In this document: in pieces, positions 1-5,023 of the stretch
Position numbering within the stretch: position 1 is the stretch's first letter
How the letters are laid out: each line of letters starts with the position of its first letter
Source of the DNA: an uncultured Wenzhouxiangella sp.
GTDB taxonomy: Bacteria; Pseudomonadota; Gammaproteobacteria; Xanthomonadales; Wenzhouxiangellaceae
Length of the DNA stretch: 5,023 nucleotides
Assembly (NCBI GenBank): GCA_937876395.1
Contig: CALEIM010000082.1
Coordinates: forward strand, 1-5,023
Direction: 5' to 3'
The notes under the pieces: model-generated
What the model was told of the DNA's origin: nothing
Database searches by the model: none
What the model saw: the letters and a program-made list of their open reading frames with translations, nothing else
Made by a program: the position numbers and the translations under genes

Positions 1-1
1 G

Positions 2-136
2 TCGGGTCAGACTAGCGCGGATCTCGTCATCGAAGGCAAGAGCCACACGGCGTCGGGTCTCGATAACATCGTTGAGGTTACCGTCTCCGGCACGACCCCG
101 GAAGACATCACGACGGCCGTAAGCAGCGGTTCGTAA
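2..136 (+). CDS. C-terminal end of an unrecognised protein (5' end outside window)
   Basis: The last 44 codons of a plus-strand gene end at a TAA at 134-136; the start lies to the left of the window. The other two plus frames are worse: one stops at base 13, and the other is arginine-rich and stops near 120. The visible residues are rich in Thr, Ser, Val and Gly and contain alternating hydrophobic/polar stretches such as IVEVTVSG, followed by TTPEDITTAVSSGS at the end. This composition suits a beta-rich extracellular or surface protein. There is no Cys and no motif I recognise, so I give no function. A very strong terminator hairpin starts 24 bases after the stop, which supports both the strand and the end of the transcript. 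The ligase-like gene start at 322 raises the possibility of a pilin or other surface protein, but nothing in the residues proves it. Confidence 0.55.
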   Translation, partial: SGQTSADLVIEGKSHTASGLDNIVEVTVSGTTPEDITTAVSSGS

Positions 137-159
137 TCAAGCCCAGGCTTGATGAACTT

Positions 160-209
160 GGCGGCATCTCTGTCGGGCTTCGGCTCGGCGGGGATGCCGC
201 CTTCGCTTT
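160..209 (+). terminator. Strong intrinsic terminator with UUCG tetraloop
   Basis: Bases 160-178 pair with 183-201 in an uninterrupted 19-bp stem, closed by a C(TTCG)G tetraloop at 179-182. The outer nine pairs (GGCGGCATC with GATGCCGCC) are all Watson-Crick. Further in there are four G-U pairs, which would become A-C mismatches in RNA copied from the other strand, so the hairpin is built for plus-strand RNA. The stem is followed by TTCGCTTTA, a short and imperfect U tract. A smaller inverted repeat (TCAAGC/GCTTGA, 137-152) directly follows the upstream stop codon. Together they most likely terminate and protect the 3' end of the upstream transcript. Confidence 0.8.
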
Positions 210-255
210 ATAGCATTCCATTACACCGCAGCCCTCTAGCAGAACCCGGCCGTTT

Positions 256-283
256 GTAGGGACATGGCGCGCCACGTCCCTAC
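256..283. repeat. REP-like 28-bp palindrome (GTAGGGAC ... GTCCCTAC)
   Basis: The 8-base arms GTAGGGAC (256-263) and GTCCCTAC (276-283) are exact inverted repeats. The 12 bases between them continue the dyad around a GGCGCGCC core, with a single A-C mismatch (264/275). It lies between a terminator and a gene start, the usual place for repetitive extragenic palindromes. A GTAG tetranucleotide at the foot of the stem is known from REP families mobilised by REP-associated tyrosine transposases. No transposase and no second copy occur in this window, so calling it a repeat is an inference from form and place. An operator for the gene at 322 is the alternative. Confidence 0.55.
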
Positions 284-312
284 GGCGGTGAGAAACGAAA
301 CAGCGACGAACT

Positions 313-317
313 GAGGT
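313..317 (+). promoter_or_regulatory. Ribosome binding site of the gene at 322
   Basis: GAGGT lies five to six bases before the ATG at 322. It is the best Shine-Dalgarno match in the left part of the window. It supports a real plus-strand start here, even though the downstream part of the frame is antisense to asnS. Confidence 0.65.
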
Positions 318-321
318 AATC

Positions 322-606
322 ATGGATACCGAGCTACAGGGGACCCAGCAGGCAGAAGCAGAACGGCGGCCGACAGACTTGTTCATGCAGAGGGCTGCAC
401 GGGCGAAGCAAGAGCTGGCCTCCGGTCTCGCCGCTCCTGTGGCTGTCGCTGCCTACGTCGCGCTGGTTCCTGTCATTGGCTCTGTATCTGGCTTCGAGCT
501 GTTTAACAGTCAGCGGGTTCTCCAACTGCTGGTGCTCGGCATCGCCACTGTCCCACTGCTCTTCCATGAAACCAGAGCGCGTTGGCTCCAGACGTTCCTC
601 GCGCTG
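322..606 (+). pseudogene. N-terminal fragment of a membrane protein, O-antigen ligase/polymerase-like, cut by the asnS junction
   Basis: The frame starts at an ATG with a good ribosome binding site and encodes about 95 residues of its own. A polar, charged cytoplasmic N-terminus (residues 1-33) is followed by two hydrophobic segments, about 35-55 (LAAPVAVAAYVALVPVIG) and 64-81 (QRVLQLLVLGIATVPLLF), and then a basic stretch (HETRARW). The pattern of a first helix, then FxxQRxLQLL entering a second helix, resembles N-termini of bacterial O-antigen ligase/polymerase (Wzy_C-type) proteins as I recall them. Such enzymes join glycan chains to lipid A or to pilins in the inner membrane, usually with 10 or more helices and about 400-600 residues. 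From about 586-606 on, the frame is simply antisense to asnS codons. It stays open to 1581 (419 codons) but shows no membrane segments there, so the rest is not real protein. The fragment cannot be functional as seen. The family assignment is moderate to low; the membrane character and start are firmer. Confidence 0.5.
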
Positions 607-1788
607 CGAGCCGCCGATGATCTCGCCAATTCCGGGAGCCAGCACGTCCATGGCCGCGGCCGTTTTCCCGTCGTCGTTGAGGCGCATGTAAAAGGCCTTG
701 ATCTCATCGGGATAGTTCTTGACCACGACCGGCGCCTTGCAATGTTCTTCGGTGAGATAGCGTTCGTGCTCGGTCTGCAGGTCGGTGCCCCAGTCCACCG
801 GGTAGTCGAAGGATTTCCCGCTGCGCTGGAGAATGTTGATGGCTTCGGCGTATTCGAGCTGGACGAACTCGGTGCGGATGAACTCTTCCAGACGGGTGAT
901 TGCGTTCGCCTCGATGCGCTCGGCAAAAAAGGCCATGTCATCGGCGCAGCGATCCAGCACGCGCTCAAAAATGGCTTTGAGAAAAGCTTCGGCCAGATCG
1001 GCCAGGTCGTCAAGATCGGCAAAGGCGATTTCCGGCTCGACCATCCAGAACTCGGCCAGGTGACGCGCGGTGTTGGAGTTTTCGGCGCGGAAGGTCGGGC
1101 CGAAGGTATAAACCTTGCTCATTGCCAGGCAGTAGGCCTCGACGTTGAGCTGGCCGGAGACGGTCAGAAAGGCTTCGCGGCCGAAAAAATCGCGGCGAAA
1201 GTCGATTTCGCCCGATTCGCTGCGCGGCAGGTTCATCAGATCCAGGGTCGAAACCCGAAAAAGCTGGCCGGCGCCCTCGGCATCCGAAGACGTGATGATC
1301 GGCGTGTTGACCCAGCAATAGTCGTTGCGGTCGAAAAATTCGTGGATTGCCTGCATCACGGCGTGGCGCACGCGGGTGACCGCGCCAAAGGTATTGGTCC
1401 GCGGCCTGAGGTGGGCGACGGTGCGCAAAAACTCGAAGCTGTGCTTCTTGGGCTGAACCGGGTAGGTGTCGGGGTCATCGACCCAGCCAAGCACTTCGAT
1501 GGATTCAGCCTGAACTTCAAAAGTTTGCCCGCGCCCCTGCGATTCAACCAGACGGCCTCGGCAGATCAGCGAGCAGCCTGAGGTCAGGTGGCTGATTTCA
1601 CTCTCATAATTCGCCAGATTGCCGTCGGCCACGAGCTGCAAATTGGCCGCGCAGGATCCGTCGTTGAGATGGATGAAGGAAAAGCCGGCTTTGGAGTCAC
1701 GCCGGGTGCGCACCCAGCCGCGAACCGTGACCTCGGAGCCCGCCGCAATCTCGCCGCTGAGCGCCTGCTTGATGCTTGCCGTAAGCAT
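334..1788 (-). CDS. asnS: Asparaginyl-tRNA synthetase, C-terminus lost and replaced by unrelated reading
   Basis: AsnS charges tRNA-Asn with asparagine in the cytoplasm, using ATP. Residues 1-401 align with E. coli AsnS without net gaps as I recall that sequence. They contain an N-terminal OB-fold anticodon-binding domain (about 18-105, with SEVTVRGWVRTRRDSKAG), then the class II core with motif 1 around FFDRNDYCWVNTPIIT (151-166) and motif 2 with TFRAENSNTARHLAEFW (232-248, FRAE at 233-236). The frame then reads MDVLAPGIGEIIGGSQREER and breaks off after residue 401. The normal last 65 or so residues, including motif 3 (GFGLGFER, with the ATP-binding arginine), are absent. The frame instead continues for 83 foreign residues to a stop at 334-336. 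Without motif 3 the enzyme should be inactive. The start at 1788 gives the same distance to the OB fold as in E. coli (26 residues to RGWV). AGGA lies 12 bases upstream, rather far. A second in-frame ATG at 1830 would add 14 residues. A candidate -10 (CATAAT on the minus strand, plus bases 1829-1834) lacks a clear -35. Confidence 0.88.
   Translation of the reverse strand: MLTASIKQALSGEIAAGSEVTVRGWVRTRRDSKAGFSFIHLNDGSCAANLQLVADGNLANYESEISHLTSGCSLICRGRLVESQGRGQTFEVQAESIEVLGWVDDPDTYPVQPKKHSFEFLRTVAHLRPRTNTFGAVTRVRHAVMQAIHEFFDRNDYCWVNTPIITSSDAEGAGQLFRVSTLDLMNLPRSESGEIDFRRDFFGREAFLTVSGQLNVEAYCLAMSKVYTFGPTFRAENSNTARHLAEFWMVEPEIAFADLDDLADLAEAFLKAIFERVLDRCADDMAFFAERIEANAITRLEEFIRTEFVQLEYAEAINILQRSGKSFDYPVDWGTDLQTEHERYLTEEHCKAPVVVKNYPDEIKAFYMRLNDDGKTAAAMDVLAPGIGEIIGGSQREERLEPTRSGFMEEQWDSGDAEHQQLENPLTVKQLEARYRANDRNQRDVGSDSHRSGETGGQLLLRPCSPLHEQVCRPPFCFCLLGPL
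586..606. other. Junction between the ligase-like gene and truncated asnS
   Basis: To the right of this stretch the minus strand reads as perfect AsnS (GEIIGGSQREERL). To the left the plus strand reads as a plausible membrane protein, ending in RWLQTFLAL. The stretch itself fits both proteins: minus-strand codons give QREERLE, plus-strand codons give LQTFLAL. The break therefore lies within these roughly 21 bases, and a short shared sequence may have guided the join. No target-site duplication, inverted repeat end or transposase is seen at the point. Confidence 0.65.
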
Positions 1789-1846
1789 GGTTTGAAAAAT
1801 TCCTGAAGGCAAAGAGAACGAACCGCACATTATGCACAGCCTTGCG

Positions 1847-1863
1847 CGTAATATTCGATTACG
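1847..1863. promoter_or_regulatory. 17-bp dyad CGTAAT-N5-ATTACG next to the Fe-S carrier promoter
   Basis: Exact 6-bp inverted arms are separated by ATTCG in the short divergent region between asnS and the Fe-S carrier gene. The right arm abuts the -35 element at 1864. The place suits a repressor or activator site, possibly one acting on both divergent genes. It does not match the Fur or IscR consensus patterns I know, so the binding protein is unknown, and a chance dyad in this AT-richer stretch is possible. Confidence 0.3.
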
Positions 1864-1892
1864 TTGAAACAAGGCGGGCAAGCCGCAATAAT
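1864..1892 (+). promoter_or_regulatory. Sigma70-type promoter of the Fe-S carrier gene
   Basis: TTGAAA (1864-1869, five of six to TTGACA) and AATAAT (1887-1892, five of six to TATAAT) are separated by exactly 17 bases. It is the best-spaced promoter in the window. The expected transcription start is about 1899-1900, which coincides with the ATG at 1900 and predicts a leaderless or nearly leaderless message. Confidence 0.55.
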
Positions 1893-1899
1893 ACCTGCT

Positions 1900-2259
1900 A
1901 TGGCCATTCAACCCCAGAAAAACACAGGCGAAACCGAAGTTTTCCTGACCGACGCGGCGCTCACGCGAGTGCGTGAGTTCCTGGCCCGTGACGGCGGTGC
2001 GGGCTTGCGCATCGACGTGCGTCGAACCGGCTGCTCCGGCTGGGCCTATGACGTTGCCCTGGCGCAGGAAGTCGATCCGGCCGACCACGTTTTTGAACAG
2101 GACGGCGTGCGCGTCGTCGTTTCCGACAAGGCCATGCCGATGGTTTCCGGCACCACCGTGGACTTCGTCCACCAAGGCCTGATCCGAGAATTTCGCTTCC
2201 GTAACCCAAACGTGACCGGCGAATGCGGCTGCGGCGAGAGCTTTACCGTCGGCAGTTGA
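1900..2259 (+). CDS. A-type iron-sulfur carrier, IscA/SufA-like (HesB family)
   Basis: The protein has 119 residues, slightly longer than E. coli IscA (107). It carries the three conserved cysteines of A-type carriers: Cys45 in RTGCSGWAY, and Cys109 and Cys111 in ECGCGESF near the C-terminus. The GTTVDFVHQGLIREFRFRNP region (84-103) is also typical. Such proteins receive Fe-S clusters from IscU or SufB scaffolds and pass them to apo-enzymes in the cytoplasm. Similarity by eye is somewhat greater to IscA (FxNPNV) than to ErpA, but IscA and SufA cannot be separated safely, and no isc or suf genes are adjacent. I chose ATG 1900. The frame extends back to a TTG at 1864, but that codon is the -35 box and has no ribosome binding site. 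No Shine-Dalgarno precedes ATG 1900 either. The gene is divergent from asnS and is followed after 81 bases by guaB, with a separate promoter between them. Confidence 0.88.
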   Translation: MAIQPQKNTGETEVFLTDAALTRVREFLARDGGAGLRIDVRRTGCSGWAYDVALAQEVDPADHVFEQDGVRVVVSDKAMPMVSGTTVDFVHQGLIREFRFRNPNVTGECGCGESFTVGS

Positions 2260-2271
2260 GTGGCCCGCCCG

Positions 2272-2285
2272 AGCAATATTTTGCT
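2272..2285. promoter_or_regulatory. PurR-like half-site dyad (AGCAA-N4-TTGCT) over the guaB -35
   Basis: AGCAA (2272-2276) and TTGCT (2281-2285) form an inverted repeat with the GCAA...TTGC arms of the E. coli PurR operator in the same spacing, but the central CG is AT here. PurR represses guaBA in E. coli, and this site would cover the -35 box. The missing central CG, important for LacI/PurR-type binding, and the poor outer bases make it a weak candidate. Confidence 0.25.
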
Positions 2286-2310
2286 GAAAGGCAGGCTGCT
2301 GGTGTAAAAT
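2281..2310 (+). promoter_or_regulatory. Probable guaB promoter
   Basis: TTGCTG (2281-2286, -35) and TAAAAT (2305-2310, -10, five of six) are separated by 18 bases. The transcription start is expected near 2317, giving a leader of about 24 bases. GGAG at 2328-2331 is the ribosome binding site, nine bases before ATG 2341. CGGGA (2313-2317) and TCCCG (2324-2328) could pair just ahead of it, although most of the left arm may lie upstream of the transcript start. Confidence 0.5.
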
Positions 2311-2340
2311 GGCGGGATTTACCTCCCGGAGCCGCCTGCC

Positions 2341-3798
2341 ATGCGATTGATCGAAGAAGCCCTTACTTTCGACGATGTTTCCCTGGTGCCGGATTACTCC
2401 GAGGTGTTGCCCAGGGACGTTGATCTGTCGACCCGGATCACCCGCGATCTGAGCCTGAATATCCCGCTGGTCTCAGCGGCCATGGACACCGTCACTGAAG
2501 CGCGCCTGGCGATCGCCATGGCCCAATCCGGTGGCCTGGGCATCATCCATAAAAACATGTCGGTCGAGCGCCAGGCCGAGCAGGTGCGCATCGTCAAGAA
2601 GTACGAAGCCGGGGTGATCAAGGATCCGTTCACGGTTGGGCCGGGCACCACCATTCGCGAAGTCATTGAGCTGACCCGCCAGCACAACATCTCGGGCGTG
2701 CCAGTGGTTGACGGCAATGAGCTGGTCGGCATCGTCACCAGCCGCGACATGCGCTTTGAAAAGAAACTTGATGATCCGGTGCGCAATATCATGACGCGCA
2801 AGGACAAGCTGGTAACCGTTCAGGAAGGGGCCAGCCAGGACGAAGTACTCGATCTGCTGCATCGGTACCGAATCGAAAAAGTGCTGGTCGTCAACGACAA
2901 CTTCGAGCTCAAGGGCCTGATTACGGTCAAGGATATCCAGAAATCCCGCGATTTTCCGAACGCCGCCAAGGACAGCTCAGAGCAGCTTATGGTCGGCGCG
3001 GCCGTTGGCACCGGCGGCGATACCGAGGAGCGCATTGCGGCGCTGGTCGGCGCCGGAGTGGATATCGTGGTTGTCGATACCGCCCACGGCCATTCCCGCG
3101 GCGTGCTCGACCGGATTAGCTGGGTGAAGAAAACCTGGCCGGATGTGCAGGTGATCGGCGGCAATGTATCAACTGCCGAAGGTGCGCGCGCGCTGGCCGA
3201 AGCCGGTGCCGACGGCGTCAAGATCGGGCAGGGTCCGGGCTCGATCTGCACCACCCGGATCATTGCCGGTATCGGCATTCCCCAGGTCAGTGCGGTGGCG
3301 GGAGCCGCCGAAGCTCTGCTCAAGCACGATGTGCCGGTAATAGCCGACGGCGGAATTCGCTATTCCGGCGACGTCGCCAAGGCGCTGGCTGCCGGCGCCT
3401 CGACTGTAATGGTTGGCAGCCTGCTGGCCGGTACTGAAGAAGCCCCGGGCGAAGTCGAGCTGTACCAGGGTCGCTCCTACAAGAACTATCGCGGCATGGG
3501 TTCGCTCGGTGCGATGGAGCAGGGCTCAAGTGATCGCTATTTCCAAAGCGGCGCCAACGTTGACAAACTGGTGCCCGAAGGCATTGAAGGCCGCGTCCCC
3601 TACAAGGGCCCGATCGGCGCCATCGTTCATCAGCTGATGGGCGGCCTGCGTTCGGCCATGGGCTACGTGGGTTGTCGCACCATCGAGGAAATGCGCAGCC
3701 GACCGCGCTTCGTGCGTATCTCGCCGGCCGGTGTGCGTGAATCCCACGCGCACGACGTTGCCATCACCAAGGAAGCTCCGAATTACAAGCTCGGGTGA
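2341..3798 (+). CDS. guaB: Inosine-5'-monophosphate dehydrogenase
   Basis: GuaB oxidises IMP to XMP with NAD+ in the cytoplasm, the committed step of GMP synthesis. The protein is complete at 485 residues (E. coli 488). The (beta/alpha)8 barrel is interrupted at about residues 92-202 by two CBS domains (VKDPFTV-like start at KDPFTVGPGTTIREVIEL, and VRNIMTRKDKLVTVQEGAS), which bind adenine or guanine nucleotides in this family. Catalytic and binding residues are all in place: Asp246 in VVDTAHGHS, Cys303 in GPGSICTTR, Asp336 in ADGGIRYSGD, the GSLLAGTEEAPGE loop, and the flap dyad Arg399-Tyr400 in SDRYFQ (E. coli 401-402). The C-terminus ends in TKEAPNYKLG as usual. The ATG at 2341 has GGAG nine bases upstream, and the protein begins at the usual MRLIEEALTFDDVSLVP. 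guaA follows after 120 bases. No terminator is visible between them, so co-transcription is likely. Confidence 0.97.
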   Translation: MRLIEEALTFDDVSLVPDYSEVLPRDVDLSTRITRDLSLNIPLVSAAMDTVTEARLAIAMAQSGGLGIIHKNMSVERQAEQVRIVKKYEAGVIKDPFTVGPGTTIREVIELTRQHNISGVPVVDGNELVGIVTSRDMRFEKKLDDPVRNIMTRKDKLVTVQEGASQDEVLDLLHRYRIEKVLVVNDNFELKGLITVKDIQKSRDFPNAAKDSSEQLMVGAAVGTGGDTEERIAALVGAGVDIVVVDTAHGHSRGVLDRISWVKKTWPDVQVIGGNVSTAEGARALAEAGADGVKIGQGPGSICTTRIIAGIGIPQVSAVAGAAEALLKHDVPVIADGGIRYSGDVAKALAAGASTVMVGSLLAGTEEAPGEVELYQGRSYKNYRGMGSLGAMEQGSSDRYFQSGANVDKLVPEGIEGRVPYKGPIGAIVHQLMGGLRSAMGYVGCRTIEEMRSRPRFVRISPAGVRESHAHDVAITKEAPNYKLG

Positions 3799-3918
3799 GT
3801 GGTTGGGGTGAGGCCCGGTGCCGAGGTGGCTGGGCTGCTCCTGCAAGCAAAGCTCGAGGCGCTTCTTTAACGGCTGTATTTGCGCAGCCTTTAACCAGGT
3901 ATTTCATAGTTGTTCCAG

Positions 3919-5023
3919 ATGGATATCCACAGCCACCGCATACTGATCCTGGATTTCGGATCGCAGTACACCCAGCTTATTGCCCGGCGGGTGCGTGAAA
4001 TTGGTGTCTACTGCGAGATTCTGCCCTTTGATGCCGGCGACGCAGCCATTGTCGGCTTTGAACCTTCGGGCGTGATTCTCTCCGGTGGACCGGAATCAGT
4101 GGCCTTTGCCGACAGCCCGCGGATTCCGCCCCAGGTGTTCAAACTGGACGTGCCGATACTCGGCATCTGCTACGGCATGCAGGCCATGGCCAGCCATTTT
4201 GGTGGCGCGGTCAGTCCGTCTGACGAAAAGGAGTTTGGCTACGCGGAAGTCGCGCTGACTCAGCCGGGCCGTTTGTTCGCAGGCATCGAGGACCGCGTCG
4301 AAGACGGGCAGGGCCTGCTCGAAGTCTGGATGAGCCACGGTGACAAGGTCAGCAAGCTGCCGGAAGGCTTTGTGACCATCTGCACCACACCGTCGGCGCC
4401 GATTGCCGGCATGGCCAACGAGAACCAGCGCCTCTACGGCCTGCAATTCCACCCCGAGGTCACCCATACCCGCCAGGGCCGGCGCGTTCTCGAGCGTTTC
4501 GTGATCGATATCTGTGGCGGCGAGGCGACCTGGACCACCGAGGCCATCATCGACGACCAGATCGAGCGGGTGCGCCAACAGGTCGGCAGCGATTCCGTGC
4601 TGCTGGGCCTGTCCGGCGGCGTTGATTCATCCGTGGTCGCAGCACTGCTGCATCGGGCCATCGGCGATCAACTGCTGTGCATCTTTGTCGATACCGGCCT
4701 GCTGCGCCACCAGGAAGGCGATCAGGTCATGGCGACCTTTGCCGAACATCTCGGCGTTCGGGTTGAGCGCATCAATGCCCGCGAACAGTTCATCAGCGCG
4801 CTGGCTGGAGTATCCGACCCGGAAGAGAAGCGCAAGATCATCGGGCGCGAATTCATCCGGGTATTTGAACAGGCGGCAAGAAACCACCGGGAAGCGGCAT
4901 GGCTGGCCCAGGGCACGATCTATCCGGACGTGATCGAGTCGGCCGGCGCCGCGACCGGCAAGGCCAGGGTCATCAAGTCACATCACAACGTCGGCGGCCT
5001 GCCCGAGGATATGAACCTCAAGC
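3919..5023 (+). CDS. guaA: GMP synthase (glutamine-hydrolysing), 3' end outside window
   Basis: GuaA converts XMP to GMP with ATP and glutamine-derived ammonia. The window holds 368 codons of about 525. The N-terminal class I glutamine amidotransferase domain (about 1-200) has the nucleophile Cys84 in GICYGMQ, and His178 and Glu180 in FHPEVTHTRQG; the oxyanion-type SGGPES is near residue 58. The ATP pyrophosphatase domain follows, with the PP-loop SGGVDSS at 232-238, then KRKIIGREF and the WLAQGTIYPDVIESA and IKSHHNVGGLP signatures close to the window edge. The C-terminal dimerisation domain is cut off by the window, not by mutation. ATG 3919 starts MDIHSHRILILDFGSQYTQL, matching the family. 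An in-frame TTG at 3910 follows a TAG at 3907, so the start is one of these two. No clear Shine-Dalgarno precedes either. The 120 bases after guaB show no terminator and no promoter I trust; translation may be weak or coupled in some other way. Confidence 0.96.
   Translation, partial: MDIHSHRILILDFGSQYTQLIARRVREIGVYCEILPFDAGDAAIVGFEPSGVILSGGPESVAFADSPRIPPQVFKLDVPILGICYGMQAMASHFGGAVSPSDEKEFGYAEVALTQPGRLFAGIEDRVEDGQGLLEVWMSHGDKVSKLPEGFVTICTTPSAPIAGMANENQRLYGLQFHPEVTHTRQGRRVLERFVIDICGGEATWTTEAIIDDQIERVRQQVGSDSVLLGLSGGVDSSVVAALLHRAIGDQLLCIFVDTGLLRHQEGDQVMATFAEHLGVRVERINAREQFISALAGVSDPEEKRKIIGREFIRVFEQAARNHREAAWLAQGTIYPDVIESAGAATGKARVIKSHHNVGGLPEDMNLK

Noticed and set aside
108..386. 92-codon minus-strand open frame across the left intergenic region
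   Set aside because: It runs antisense through the terminator, the REP-like palindrome and the gene start at 322. It is Arg/Ser/Pro-rich in the way of a shadow frame and has no recognisable domain.
586..606. Insertion sequence or phage att site as cause of the asnS break
   Set aside because: No transposase, terminal inverted repeats, target duplication or integrase is seen on either side, and the left side is the start of an ordinary gene.
1864..1899. TTG at 1864 as start of the Fe-S carrier
   Set aside because: It has no ribosome binding site, coincides with the -35 box, and adds 12 residues not typical of the family.
1789..2175. Upstream extension of the asnS frame to an ATG at 2175 (613 residues in total)
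   Set aside because: The extra N-terminal part is antisense to the Fe-S carrier gene and has no AsnS counterpart. The start at 1788 reproduces the family's N-terminal length exactly.
2313..2328. Hairpin CGGGA/TCCCG ahead of the guaB start as a riboswitch or attenuator
   Set aside because: It is only five pairs long, and its left arm lies at or before the predicted transcript start, so it is probably not in the mRNA.
2394..3323. Minus-strand open frames opposite guaB (2394-2807, 2473-2862, 2820-3323)
   Set aside because: guaB is a fully intact conserved gene here. The opposing frames have low-complexity composition and no family features.
3795..3998. 67-codon plus-strand frame bridging guaB and guaA
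   Set aside because: Its right half overlaps the conserved start of guaA in another frame. It has no ribosome binding site and no recognisable content.

Overview
The window is GC-rich, densely coded bacterial DNA. Its AsnS, GuaB and GuaA sequences align closely, by recall, with the Escherichia coli proteins, so a gammaproteobacterium is likely, possibly near Xanthomonadales or Chromatiales. The genus cannot be read from this sequence.

Layout. (1) Bases 2-136 hold the last 44 codons of an unrecognised plus-strand gene, closed by a very strong strand-specific terminator hairpin (160-209). (2) Bases 210-321 are intergenic and carry a 28-bp REP-like palindrome (256-283). (3) At 322 a plus-strand gene starts behind a good ribosome binding site. 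Its first 95 codons or so look like the N-terminus of a polytopic membrane protein of the O-antigen ligase/polymerase type. (4) At about 586-606 this gene runs head-on into the minus-strand asnS gene (start 1788). AsnS has lost its last 65 residues or so, including class II motif 3, so neither gene is intact. (5) Divergent from asnS lies a gene for an A-type (IscA/SufA-like) Fe-S carrier, 1900-2259, with a near-consensus promoter so close that the mRNA may be leaderless. (6) guaB (2341-3798, complete) and guaA (3919 to the window end, partial) follow on the plus strand behind a sigma70-type promoter.

Function. guaB and guaA encode the two steps from IMP to GMP, and their order matches the common guaBA arrangement. 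asnS and the Fe-S carrier are housekeeping genes. The left end (unknown gene plus ligase-like start) may belong to a surface-structure locus.

The main oddity is the junction inside asnS. It is either a real rearrangement that destroys both genes or a chimeric join in the assembly. I found no convincing sign of a new multi-gene system, no CRISPR array, no tRNA or rRNA and no transposase gene.
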